A stretch of 64,000 nt of DNA from Cryobacterium sp. (GTDB lineage: Bacteria > Actinomycetota > Actinomycetes > Actinomycetales > Microbacteriaceae): assembly GCF_026786305.1 (NCBI RefSeq), contig NZ_JAJAYI010000067.1, forward strand, positions 1 through 64,000, written 5' to 3'. The translations under genes were made by a program, and so were the position numbers. Position 1 is the first letter of the stretch; every line of letters starts with the position of its first letter. Under the pieces are notes generated by a model. The model saw nothing but the letters and a program-made list of their open reading frames with translations, was not told the origin of the DNA and did not search any database. Below are positions 10,256 through 18,282 of this stretch, one piece after another.

Positions 10256-11800
10256 TTACAGCCACCCCGCGTCGCGCAGCGCCTGGCGGGAATCATCCCG
10301 GGCCGAATACGGCAGTTTCACGCCTTGTACCTCGTGGAAGTCCTCGTGGCCTGGGCCGGCGTACAGAATGGTGTCTCCTTCGTGTGCGAGTGACAACGCC
10401 GTGCGGAATGCCGCACGGGGGTTGGCCACCTCGTAGAACTCGCCGTCTGGCACGGCTTCGCGCGCTGCCACAAGCAGAACGGCACGGATGCTCGCGGCGT
10501 CTTCAAACCGCGGGTGAAAGTCGGTCACGATCACGATATCGCTGCCCTCTGCGGCGATCCTGCCCATATCGGCGCGTTTGGTGGTGTCGCGATCACCGTC
10601 GGCGCCGAACAGCATGATCAGTTTGCCGGGGGTGAATTTGCGCAGGGCCGCGAGCGTGTTGAGAAACGCGTCGGGGCTGTGACCGTAGTCGATGAAGACG
10701 AGCGGGCCGCGATCACCGGAGATACGCTCGGCGCGTCCGGGAATGAACGCGACAATGCCGCCGTCGCGATTCAGCGTGTGTTGGATCGCGGAGAGGTCGA
10801 ATCCGCTTTCGACGAGCATGACGATGGCCAGGGCGGCGTTGGCGGCCATATACCAGCCGAGCAGCGGCACCCGGGTGTGCAGGCGGCGGCCGTCAGGACC
10901 GTCGAGCACGAAGTCGGTGTGGGTGGCGGTTTCGCCCACCACGGTCATGCGCCAGTCGGCGTCAACGTCGGCGCTGTTGGTGATGGTCGTCACGGGGATG
11001 CGGCATTCGTCGGCCAGTCGGCGACCCCATTCGGTGTCGATGGTGACCACGCCACGGTGCGAGCGGTCCGGCTGGAACAGCTCGAACTTGGCCTGAAAGT
11101 AGTCGTCCATCGCGGCGTAGTCGTCAAGGTGATCGTGGCTGAGGTTGGTGAACGCGGCGATATCGAAGACGAGCCCGTCGACCCGGTCACGGGTGAGTGC
11201 CTGCGCCGATACCTCGATGCCGACCGCGCGCACCTCGGCCTCGTTCATACGGGCGAGCAGGGCGTGCAGTTCGCTGGCCTCGGGCGTGGTGAGTGCACTC
11301 GTGACGGCGAGGTCGCCGATGCGGCGTTCGGCGGTGGAGGTGAGCCCGGAGACGATGCCGAGCTGGTTCAGAATACCGAAGAGCAGGTAGACGACGCTGG
11401 TTTTACCGTTGGTGCCGGTGACCGCGAACAGGGTCGCCGGGTTGTCGTGGGTGCGGTAGATCCAGGCGGATACCGCGCCGAGCGCGGCGCGGGCATCCGG
11501 TGTCACGAGCACGGGCAGACCGCTGGCCGCGGCGAGCAGCCCGCCCGCCTTGTCGGTGAGAATGGCCACGGCGCCGGCCTCGGCGGCCGCAGCGGCGAAG
11601 GTGGCACCGTGCAGGTGCTGGCCGGGAACGCCGACATAGAGGTCGCCCGGTTGCACCGTGCGTGAGCTCAGGCTCACACCGGTGACTTCGAGACCGTCGA
11701 TGTCTCCACGTAGTTCCAGATTAAATTCGGCAACCAATCCTGACAACGACCGCGGTACGGGATGCTCGGGACGGAGAGCCGACGGCGCCAATTCAGACAC
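10256..11800 (-). CDS. murE: UDP-N-acetylmuramyl-tripeptide synthetase MurE, atypical substrate motif
   Basis: Adds the third, diamino or other, amino acid to UDP-MurNAc-dipeptide. The 514-aa protein has the ATP loop GTNGKTS (residues 129-135), the carbamylated-lysine region YFQAKFELF, and GDRDTTKRADMG. In the segment where meso-diaminopimelate-specific enzymes have DNPR, it reads VTDFHPRFED (FHPR at about 428-431). Loss of the DN pair suggests a third residue other than meso-DAP. That fits the B-type peptidoglycans of Microbacteriaceae (diaminobutyrate, ornithine, lysine or homoserine), but the actual residue cannot be read off. Start ATG at 11800, 15 bp after the ftsI stop. Confidence 0.94.
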   Translation of the reverse strand: MSELAPSALRPEHPVPRSLSGLVAEFNLELRGDIDGLEVTGVSLSSRTVQPGDLYVGVPGQHLHGATFAAAAAEAGAVAILTDKAGGLLAAASGLPVLVTPDARAALGAVSAWIYRTHDNPATLFAVTGTNGKTSVVYLLFGILNQLGIVSGLTSTAERRIGDLAVTSALTTPEASELHALLARMNEAEVRAVGIEVSAQALTRDRVDGLVFDIAAFTNLSHDHLDDYAAMDDYFQAKFELFQPDRSHRGVVTIDTEWGRRLADECRIPVTTITNSADVDADWRMTVVGETATHTDFVLDGPDGRRLHTRVPLLGWYMAANAALAIVMLVESGFDLSAIQHTLNRDGGIVAFIPGRAERISGDRGPLVFIDYGHSPDAFLNTLAALRKFTPGKLIMLFGADGDRDTTKRADMGRIAAEGSDIVIVTDFHPRFEDAASIRAVLLVAAREAVPDGEFYEVANPRAAFRTALSLAHEGDTILYAGPGHEDFHEVQGVKLPYSARDDSRQALRDAGWL

Positions 11801-11815
11801 GTAGGGCTCGCTTTC

Positions 11816-13627
11816 TTACCAGGTGGAAGGGAGGTCAGGCGCAGTCGCGCCTGAGGGAACCGCCCGGTACTTTTTCAACACCTGGCTCATGATCTCCTGG
11901 AAAACCGGAGCCGGTGCGGCAGATGTGTTCAGTTTAACAGGGTCGGCGATGCTGACCGAGACGACATACTGCGGATCGTCGGCCGGAGCGAACCCGGACA
12001 CCGACACCAGATACCCTTTGGAGTACCCACCCTTGCCGTCCGGCATCTGCGCGGTACCGGTCTTCGCGGCGACCCGATAGCCGGGAATGTTCCATTTGCT
12101 GGCCACCCAGCTCTTTTGGTACACCATCTCGAGCACATCGCTCGTTTTGTTCGCCGCCGTCTCGGACAGCACCCGGGTGCCGGTCCCGTTGGGCACGTTT
12201 GTCAGGGTGCCGTCGGCCTGCCGACAGCCCTCCACCAGCTGCACCGGCATGCGTACACCGTCGTTGGCGATGGTCTGGTAGATGCTCGCTACCTGCAGAG
12301 CGCTCGTGGTGAGGCCCTGCCCGAACATGGTCGCGTAGCTGGTCTGGTTGTCCCACGCATCAGCCGGGTGCAGGATTCCACCATCTTCTCGCGGAAAACC
12401 GGTCTCGGTCGCGGTGCCCACACCGAAGGCCTTCATATAGTCGAAACGCTGCTGATTGGTGAGCAGTTCGCCGAACTTGGACATGCCGGTGTTGCTCGAA
12501 TCGATCAACACGCCGGTGAGGGTCATGTGCTGGTCGGGGTGCTGATGGCTGTCGTTGATATTGGCTCCGTTGGCCGGCAGATAGCGGTACGGAGCGACGA
12601 TGCCGGTATCGAGCGTGGCAACTCCGGCATCGAGAACGGATGCCGCGGTGAGCGCCTTGAAGGTCGAGCCCGGTTCGAAGGACTGGGTGAAGGCGCGGGA
12701 GCCGCGATTCTGCGGGTTCTCGGTGCCGCCGACATTATTCGGGTCGACCGAGGGATAGTCGGCGACGGCGAGGAGCCTGCCGGACTTGGCGTCCTGCACG
12801 ACCGCGGTCGCCCAGGCGGCCCCGGTTTCCTGCGCCCTCGCGGCGAGGGTCTGCTGCACGAACCATTGCAGGTCGGAGTCGATGGTGGTGACGACGTCGC
12901 CGCCGTCGACGGCTTCGGTATTCGTCACACTGCTGCCGGGAATACGCACGCCGTCGGCGCCTTTTTCGTAAGTCTCCGAGCCGTTGGTGGAGGCCAGGCA
13001 GGCATCCTGCCCGGATTCGAGGCCGGCTTGCGGCACGCCCTCCCCCGACAGGAAGCCGAGCACGTTGCCAGCGACGGCCCCGTTCGGATACACCCGGCTC
13101 GGGCTGTTTTCGGAATAGGTCCAGGGAATGTGCAGGTCCTGCACGGCGCGCAGAACGTCGACGTCGACTTTCTTTGCGACGTAGGCAAAGTTCGCCTTGG
13201 CGTTGGTCTTGAGGGCGGCCCCAATGGTCAACAGAACGGCGTCACCGGTTTGGCCGGTGGCGGCACCGATTTCGGCGGCAGCGTCGGCCACCGAGATCTC
13301 GACCTTCTTGCCGTCGACGGTGCGCTTGAATGGTGTCGCATTCACCGGGGACATGGTGATGTTGTATCGCATGACCGTTCCGGCCAGCACGACACCGTTG
13401 GTGTCGACGATCTCGCCCCGCGAACCGTAGACCACCTGGCCGACCGAGCGGTTTCCCACGGAGTCGGCGGTGAGCGAATCGGCCTGCACCACCTGAATGT
13501 CGACCAAGCGCACCAGGAACACGCCGATCACTGCGAACAGCACGACAATGGTGAAAAAGGTGCGCCGACGGCTGGACCGTGAGTTAGTCGGGTTGTTGTT
13601 TCGGGCACTGCTGTTGCGCACGCTCAT
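11816..13627 (-). CDS. ftsI: Septal transpeptidase FtsI / PBP2-like (class B penicillin-binding protein)
   Basis: Membrane-anchored D,D-transpeptidase that cross-links septal peptidoglycan with FtsW. The 603-aa protein has a short basic N-terminus, one membrane anchor (FFTIVVLFAVIGVFLVRLV), a PBP dimerisation region, and the transpeptidase triad: SxxK in FEPGSTFKALTA, SxN in IDSSNTGMSK, and KTG in AAKTGTAQ. There are no PASTA repeats at the C-terminus. It corresponds to pbpB of mycobacteria by position between ftsL-like and murE. Confidence 0.96.
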   Translation of the reverse strand: MSVRNSSARNNNPTNSRSSRRRTFFTIVVLFAVIGVFLVRLVDIQVVQADSLTADSVGNRSVGQVVYGSRGEIVDTNGVVLAGTVMRYNITMSPVNATPFKRTVDGKKVEISVADAAAEIGAATGQTGDAVLLTIGAALKTNAKANFAYVAKKVDVDVLRAVQDLHIPWTYSENSPSRVYPNGAVAGNVLGFLSGEGVPQAGLESGQDACLASTNGSETYEKGADGVRIPGSSVTNTEAVDGGDVVTTIDSDLQWFVQQTLAARAQETGAAWATAVVQDAKSGRLLAVADYPSVDPNNVGGTENPQNRGSRAFTQSFEPGSTFKALTAASVLDAGVATLDTGIVAPYRYLPANGANINDSHQHPDQHMTLTGVLIDSSNTGMSKFGELLTNQQRFDYMKAFGVGTATETGFPREDGGILHPADAWDNQTSYATMFGQGLTTSALQVASIYQTIANDGVRMPVQLVEGCRQADGTLTNVPNGTGTRVLSETAANKTSDVLEMVYQKSWVASKWNIPGYRVAAKTGTAQMPDGKGGYSKGYLVSVSGFAPADDPQYVVSVSIADPVKLNTSAAPAPVFQEIMSQVLKKYRAVPSGATAPDLPSTW

Positions 13628-13654
13628 CTGCCCATCTTGGTCGACTCGGGGAAA

Positions 13655-14224
13655 CTATCGGGTAGTGGGCGCCGCGAGTCCCGCAGGAACTACCGGAGCG
13701 CTCGTAATGGCCACGGTGCCGGCCGTCGCCGCCGCGTCGTCGGGCAGCTGGGACAGCAGGGGGCTGCCGGTCAGCAGGGCGTTGGGAACGAGGCTGGCCG
13801 CTCCGGCCTGCGAACCCGACGCCGAGGCCGGAGCGCCCAAAACAGCGCCGTCGGACAGACGCAGGTAGACGGGGTCGGAGTTGCTGACCATGCCCAGCCC
13901 CTCGGCGTTGGCGGCGAGGCTTTGCGGGGACGACACCCGCACGAGGTCTTCACTCAAGCTCGCGGCCGTGCGGCCGAGCTCGGACTGGCTCGACTGCAGG
14001 CTCGAGATTTCGTAAGCGCCCTGGGAGATGCCAACGCTCAGCAGGAGCTGAGCGACGATGATGGCGGCCATGCCAGCCACTGCGGTGAAGGCATAGAAGA
14101 TGCGCGGCCGAGCCCGAGGGCTCGGCGTCGACGAGACCAGACGAAACCCACGATGTGCCGGTGCCGGAGTTTCGAACTGTTCGCGTTCAACCGCGAAAGA
14201 CACGCGTGCCAGGTTGTCGCTCAT
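13655..14224 (-). CDS. FtsL-like bitopic division protein
   Basis: Small membrane protein in the ftsL position between rsmH and ftsI. The 189-aa product has an N-terminal cytoplasmic region of about 45 residues and one membrane span ([20 protein letters not shown]). A likely coiled-coil follows ([22 protein letters not shown]), then a segment on the FtsL pattern ([21 protein letters not shown]) and a low-complexity Ala/Ser/Pro tail. FtsL sequences diverge strongly, so the call rests on topology and synteny. The start overlaps the rsmH stop by 4 nt. Confidence 0.8.
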   Translation of the reverse strand: MSDNLARVSFAVEREQFETPAPAHRGFRLVSSTPSPRARPRIFYAFTAVAGMAAIIVAQLLLSVGISQGAYEISSLQSSQSELGRTAASLSEDLVRVSSPQSLAANAEGLGMVSNSDPVYLRLSDGAVLGAPASASGSQAGAASLVPNALLTGSPLLSQLPDDAAATAGTVAITSAPVVPAGLAAPTTR

Positions 14225-15177
14225 GCGGCGGCCCTTCTCAGTCGTTCGGCGGCGCGCAGCCGTACCGGCGTCGCGCGGGGGTTGATGGCCTTCTCCTCGT
14301 CGGAAGCCAGTTCGGCTCCGCGCAGCAGCAGGGTGAAGAGTGGTTTGTGTTCGGGCAGTTCCACCGGAAGGCCGGCGGGAGCTGTGGAGCCGGATGCCGC
14401 GGCGAGGGCCCGCTTGACGATGCGGTCCTCGAGGGACTGGTACGCCATGACGACGATGCGGCCACCGACGGCGACGCGGTCGAGTGCGGCGGGAATGGCC
14501 CGTTCGAGCACGGCAAGTTCCTGGTTGACCTCGATGCGCAGCGCCTGGAATACCCGCTTGGCCGGGTGACCGAGGCGCTGAATGGCGACCGGGGTGGCCT
14601 TGGTGATCACGTCGACCAGTTGCGCCGAGCGCACGAAAGGAGCCGTTTCGCGGGCCTCGATGATGGCCTTGGCGTAGCGGGCGGAAAGTTTCTCTTCGCC
14701 GTAGTCCTGAAAGATGCGCTTGAGATCGCGTTCGCTGTAATCGGCGAGGATGCTCTCGGCGGTCAGGCCGGCGGTGCCGTCCATGCGCATGTCGAGAGGG
14801 GCATCCTTTGAGTAGGAGAAGCCACGTTCGACGCGGTCGATCTGCAGCGAGGAGACGCCGAGGTCGAAGAGCACACCGGCGACCTCACCGATGCCGAGTC
14901 CATCGAGAGCCTCGCCGATACCGTCGTAGACGGTGTGTACGAGATGAACCCGGTCGCCAAAGCCCTTGAGGCGTTCCTCGGCGATCGCGAGGGCCTCGGT
15001 GTCGCGATCGAGGCCGACGAGGGTCAGACCGGAGAAGCGGGACAGGATCGCTTCGGCGTGGCCGCCCATGCCCAGTGTCGCATCGACGAGCACAGCGCCG
15101 GGCTTGGTGAGCGCCGGAGCGAGCAGCTCGACGCACCGTTCGAGCAGTACCGGGGTGTGAATATCATTGCTGGCCAT
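14221..15177 (-). CDS. rsmH: 16S rRNA (cytosine(1402)-N(4))-methyltransferase RsmH
   Basis: SAM-dependent methyltransferase (MraW) that modifies C1402 in the 16S rRNA decoding centre. The protein starts [15 protein letters not shown], the typical family N-terminus. It has the SAM-binding motif [15 protein letters not shown], the [10 protein letters not shown] motif, and a C-terminal [16 protein letters not shown] at 15177 gives 318 aa. An upstream in-frame GTG (15228) would add 17 residues without family similarity. A purine-rich GGAGGGG lies about 30 nt upstream of the ATG, too far to be its ribosome site. Confidence 0.95.
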   Translation of the reverse strand: MASNDIHTPVLLERCVELLAPALTKPGAVLVDATLGMGGHAEAILSRFSGLTLVGLDRDTEALAIAEERLKGFGDRVHLVHTVYDGIGEALDGLGIGEVAGVLFDLGVSSLQIDRVERGFSYSKDAPLDMRMDGTAGLTAESILADYSERDLKRIFQDYGEEKLSARYAKAIIEARETAPFVRSAQLVDVITKATPVAIQRLGHPAKRVFQALRIEVNQELAVLERAIPAALDRVAVGGRIVVMAYQSLEDRIVKRALAAASGSTAPAGLPVELPEHKPLFTLLLRGAELASDEEKAINPRATPVRLRAAERLRRAAA

Positions 15178-15276
15178 AATGCCGGGATAGTCCGTGAGAC
15201 CTGATTCCCCTCCATTTCGTCCTGGCACCGGGGAAGTGTGTCAGGGCGAAAACGGCTGGGAGTCAGGCGCCAGGGG

Positions 15277-15714
15277 CTAGAAGAGTCCCGGAATCACCTC
15301 CTCCGTCGTGTTGGCGTACGAGGTTTCCTGCTCGGCGAGGTACGTTGCCCACGCTTCGCTGTCCCAAATCTCGACTCGGCTGCCAGCACCGATGACGGTC
15401 AGTTCCCGGTCAAGTCCCGCATAGCTGCGGAGGTTGCCGGGGATGGTGACGCGGTTTTGTTTGTCCGGTGTTTCCGAGCTTGCACCCGACAGGAACACCC
15501 GGAGGTAGTCACGAGCTTGCTTGCTCGTGACCGGCGCCTGGCGGATTTTGTCGTGCAGCGTCTCGAATTCGCGGGTGCTGAAGACGTAGATGCAGTGTTC
15601 CTGTCCCCGCGTCATCACAACACCGGTGGAGAGTTCGTCCCGAAACTTCGCGGGAAGAATGATGCGACCTTTTTCGTCGAGCCGGGGGGCGTAGGTGCCA
15701 AGGAACACGCTCAC
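15277..15714 (-). CDS. mraZ: Transcriptional regulator MraZ
   Basis: First gene of the dcw cluster; a DNA-binding protein of the AbrB/SpoVT fold that controls its own operon. The 145-aa product has two MraZ domains: the first begins [25 protein letters not shown], and the second contains [21 protein letters not shown] start at 15714. Three regularly spaced GTGG boxes lie just upstream (separate entry), the signature of MraZ autoregulation. Confidence 0.97.
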   Translation of the reverse strand: MSVFLGTYAPRLDEKGRIILPAKFRDELSTGVVMTRGQEHCIYVFSTREFETLHDKIRQAPVTSKQARDYLRVFLSGASSETPDKQNRVTIPGNLRSYAGLDRELTVIGAGSRVEIWDSEAWATYLAEQETSYANTTEEVIPGLF

Positions 15715-15745
15715 CCCTTTCTTCCGGCCAGATTCAGGTGTGGCT

Positions 15746-15769
15746 CCACTTTACTCCACCTTCAACCAC
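15746..15769 (-). promoter_or_regulatory. MraZ operator (three GTGG boxes, 10-bp period)
   Basis: On the minus strand the sequence GTGG occurs at 15769-15766, 15759-15756 and 15749-15746, exactly one per 10 bp, 32-55 nt upstream of the mraZ GTG. MraZ from several phyla is known to bind short direct repeats containing TGG(G/N) spaced about one helical turn apart. Location, spacing and orientation all match an autoregulatory operator. The overlapping promoter elements could not be assigned with confidence. Confidence 0.75.
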
Positions 15770-15897
15770 TAACCTAAGAAAATGGACCGATTTTGCGAGT
15801 TAATCGACAAATTAGCCCGAATTCATTGAAAATTATCGGTGGAGGAGAATGGAGCATTTTTTCGCAGAATGGATGCTTCCGGCCCATTCTTGGGCAC

Positions 15898-15927
15898 AAA
15901 AAAAGGGCCGATCAGATGATCGGCCCT
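15898..15927 (-). terminator. Rho-independent terminator after the DUF3040 gene
   Basis: A perfect 11-bp inverted repeat (AGGGCCGATCA / TGATCGGCCCT, 2-nt centre) at 15904-15927 is followed on the minus strand by at least seven T residues. It lies 65 bp downstream of the DUF3040 stop and about 180 bp upstream of mraZ. It should therefore end the DUF3040 transcript and insulate the dcw cluster. The rest of the 15715-15992 gap is AT-rich, carrying the MraZ boxes and probably the promoter. Confidence 0.85.
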
Positions 15928-15992
15928 GTCAGGCTGCGAATTCTTGAGTTATGGACGCACGGTGGAGGGTCTGCGTTTACCGAGGTGTCGCG

Positions 15993-16370
15993 CTACTGAC
16001 CATCCTGGCGGCGGTCCCAACGATCGTTCAGGCGCTCCATGAAGCCCTGGTTGGACTTGGCCTGGGCTGGACGACGACCCGGTGACGACGGCCCCGGAAG
16101 GGAGGGATTGGCTCTGCCGGGCGTCACGGCGATGAGCACCCCGCCGAACATGACGATGAAGCCGAGAATACCGAGCCAGAGCTGCGCAATGGCAACACCC
16201 GCGATGAGGGCGACAATGCCGGCGACCGCAAGCAATACGCCGATCGCAATGGAACGATAGTTCGGGCGAAGTCGCGAAGCTCCAACGCTTGCGACAAAGT
16301 CGGCATCGTTGTGATAGAGGCTGCGCTCCATCTCTTCAAGGAGTCGCTGCTCCTGTTCCGAAAGCGGCAT
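15993..16370 (-). CDS. DUF3040 domain membrane protein
   Basis: Small membrane protein found next to mraZ in many actinobacteria (like Rv2169c of mycobacteria); function unknown. The 125-aa product starts with the characteristic MPLSEQEQRLLEEMERSLY. Two adjacent hydrophobic segments lie at about residues 41-83 (IAIGVLLAVAGIVALIAGVA and LWLGILGFIVMFGGVLIAV), and the tail is basic, proline-rich and probably cytoplasmic. A strong GGAGGGA ribosome site precedes the ATG. It is divergent from the prenyl synthase gene and followed by its own terminator. Confidence 0.9.
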   Translation of the reverse strand: MPLSEQEQRLLEEMERSLYHNDADFVASVGASRLRPNYRSIAIGVLLAVAGIVALIAGVAIAQLWLGILGFIVMFGGVLIAVTPGRANPSLPGPSSPGRRPAQAKSNQGFMERLNDRWDRRQDGQ

Positions 16371-16462
16371 CTCATTCCCTCCATTACGGGATCGAGCGGG
16401 TGGGTTGACAAGTTCGAACTGGGTACGAACGATCTACCCAATTCTAACCCCGCCGTGGTGGC

Positions 16463-16468
16463 TAGGCT
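16463..16468 (+). promoter_or_regulatory. -10 element of a leaderless promoter for the prenyl synthase
   Basis: TAGGCT is followed after exactly 6 nt by the GTG start at 16475, and no ribosome-binding sequence is present. This is the arrangement of an actinobacterial leaderless transcript, in which transcription starts at or next to the start codon. The same architecture recurs at four other genes in this window. Confidence 0.6.
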
Positions 16469-16474
16469 ATACGA

Positions 16475-17677
16475 GTGTCTGAAAGCAAACGCCTGGTCGA
16501 CTTGGTTCAATCTCGCATCGACGAGTACCTCATGTCCCGCGAACCAATTGTGACCCTGATCAGCTCCGATCTGACTCCCCTAATCGACTTCTCACGGCAG
16601 TTTCTCAGCGGTGGAAAGCGCTTTCGAGCCCAGTTTTGTTACTGGGGTGCGCAGAGCATTCTGCTCCCCGATTGCGACGCCCAAACGGGCCCAGAATCGG
16701 GCCCCGAGCCAGTCAAGAAAGCGGCGGGAGAACCGGTGGACGGTGCGGCCGACGAGGGCGCAGCATCCGCTGCCGCGGTGCCCTTAGCAGCCGGGTTGGC
16801 GGCGGTTGTGTCGGCAGCCAGCGCACTCGAGATTTTTCACGCGGCGGCGCTCGTGCACGACGACATCATCGATAATTCCGACACCCGTCGCGGGGCCCCC
16901 AGCGCTCACAAGCTGTTCGAAAGTTTGCACCAGAGTGAGGGCTGGGCCGGCGACCCTGTCTCGTTCGGTCGCGCGTCGGCTATTCTGCTCGGCGACCTGC
17001 TGCTCGGCTGGAGCGATGAACTGCTCGACGAAGGACTCTACGAACTCACCGATCGGGCCGCGGCCCGGCGAGCCCGCCTCGAGTTCAACCACATGCGCAC
17101 CGAGGTCACGGCCGGGCAATACCTCGACATTCTGGAGGAACGCGCCTGGCTCGCCCAGCCGGAGGCGGAGCTGCTCGATCGGGCCTTGCGGGTGATCGTG
17201 TACAAGTCCGCCAAGTACAGCGTTCAGGCCCCGCTGGTGATCGGGGCGGCGCTGGCCGGCGCCTCGGCCGCACAACTGACCTCGCTGCGTGCGTTCGGCC
17301 TGCCGCTCGGCATGGCCTACCAGCTGCGCGACGACCTGCTCGGGGTGTTCGGCGACGCCACGTTGACCGGCAAACCGAGCGGGGACGATCTGACCGAGGG
17401 CAAGCGCACGGTATTGATCGCGCTGGCTCGAGAGCGCCTCGAGGACACGGATCGCACGTCGCTCGACGCTCAGCTCGGTGACCCCACGCTCGACGCCGCG
17501 CAGATTCGCGCGCTGCAGCAGCTGATTGCGGCCAGCGGCGCAATCGACCGGGTCGAGACTCTCATCGAGTCGCAGGTGGCTGAGGCGTTGGCAGCGCTGC
17601 AGACAGCGCCCATCAGTGCCGGGGCCCAGCAGAAACTGCTGGACCTCACCGATCGGGTGACGCGCCGAACGTTCTGA
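16475..17677 (+). CDS. Polyprenyl diphosphate synthase (IdsA-type)
   Basis: Head-to-tail isoprenyl diphosphate synthase condensing IPP with allylic diphosphates. The 400-aa product has the first aspartate-rich motif in VHDDIIDNSDTRRG and the second region YQLRDDLLGVFGD followed by GDDLTEGKRT. An Ala/Glu-rich insertion (about residues 75-105) precedes the first motif. By synteny with the Rv2175c/pknL region of mycobacteria it corresponds to idsA2. Chain length (GGPP or longer, e.g. for quinones) cannot be decided from sequence alone. A second, carotenoid-associated synthase is encoded at 38844. Confidence 0.9.
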   Translation: MSESKRLVDLVQSRIDEYLMSREPIVTLISSDLTPLIDFSRQFLSGGKRFRAQFCYWGAQSILLPDCDAQTGPESGPEPVKKAAGEPVDGAADEGAASAAAVPLAAGLAAVVSAASALEIFHAAALVHDDIIDNSDTRRGAPSAHKLFESLHQSEGWAGDPVSFGRASAILLGDLLLGWSDELLDEGLYELTDRAAARRARLEFNHMRTEVTAGQYLDILEERAWLAQPEAELLDRALRVIVYKSAKYSVQAPLVIGAALAGASAAQLTSLRAFGLPLGMAYQLRDDLLGVFGDATLTGKPSGDDLTEGKRTVLIALARERLEDTDRTSLDAQLGDPTLDAAQIRALQQLIAASGAIDRVETLIESQVAEALAALQTAPISAGAQQKLLDLTDRVTRRTF

Positions 17678-17740
17678 CCGGAACGCGTTCTGGTTTGGCC
17701 AGGGCCTGTATCGGCAGGGCCTTGGCTGGGTGAGACCTGT

Positions 17741-18082
17741 TCAGGCGAGGGCCTGGGCGACCCGACGCACTTCGGCCTTACGGCCGGCGCGGAGGGCTTC
17801 GATCGGGGGGACACCCAGGCTGTCGTCGACCTCGAGCAGCCAGGTCATGGCCTGCATGTCGGTGAAGCCGTCGTCGGCCAACACGAACAGGGTGCCGCGG
17901 AGTTCGGGTACCGGAACGCCGTCACGTAGAAAGAGGGAAGGGACCGATACGACGTTGTCCCGCCGGATGGCCAGCAGGTACTTGTCGTCGATCAGGTGCC
18001 GCACGCGGCTCTGGCTCATTCCGAGCAGGTTGACAAGGGCAGGAATAGTAAGCCACTCGGGCTCTGAAGACACATCACTCAC
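17741..18082 (-). CDS. Rv2175c-like winged-helix DNA-binding protein
   Basis: 113-aa actinobacterial DNA-binding protein with an N-terminal helix-turn-helix (WLTIPALVNLLGMSQSRVRHLID) and the family's C-terminal domain (DGFTDMQAMTWLLEVDDSLG). In Mycobacterium tuberculosis Rv2175c is a substrate of the neighbouring kinase PknL, which reduces its DNA binding. A PknL-like kinase lies 1.7 kb away here. Whether the phospho-threonine is conserved I could not establish. GTG start with a GGGAAG ribosome site 8 nt upstream. Convergent with the prenyl synthase gene. Confidence 0.88.
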   Translation of the reverse strand: MSDVSSEPEWLTIPALVNLLGMSQSRVRHLIDDKYLLAIRRDNVVSVPSLFLRDGVPVPELRGTLFVLADDGFTDMQAMTWLLEVDDSLGVPPIEALRAGRKAEVRRVAQALA

Positions 18083-18282
18083 TCGTTAAGCTTCCCATGA
18101 TTTGCGGCCGCGGCAAAACCTCCGGGCGCTTTTTATCGTGATCAGTGCCATTTCGTGCCACCCGTTCAATTGACTCCCCCTGATAATTGTGAAAACCTCG
18201 CAGTGGGGATTGTTGCAGACGCCACGTTGCTGTACGAACTCTCTGTGCACAATGATCCGGTACGCGCAATGAACGGAGCACC

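Noticed and set aside
8810..10393. Long open frame (527 codons) on the plus strand opposite murF
   Set aside because: Antisense shadow of a high-GC gene: low-complexity Gly/Asp/His/Arg translation, no family motifs, and it covers a fully conserved murF.
12116..13582. Long plus-strand open frame (488 codons) opposite ftsI
   Set aside because: Mirror of the conserved ftsI coding frame; no recognisable domain and no ribosome site.
17697..17727. Possible terminator hairpin between the prenyl synthase and Rv2175c-like genes
   Set aside because: The arms (GCCAGGGCCTG / CAGGGCCTTGGC) pair imperfectly and no T-run follows on either strand.
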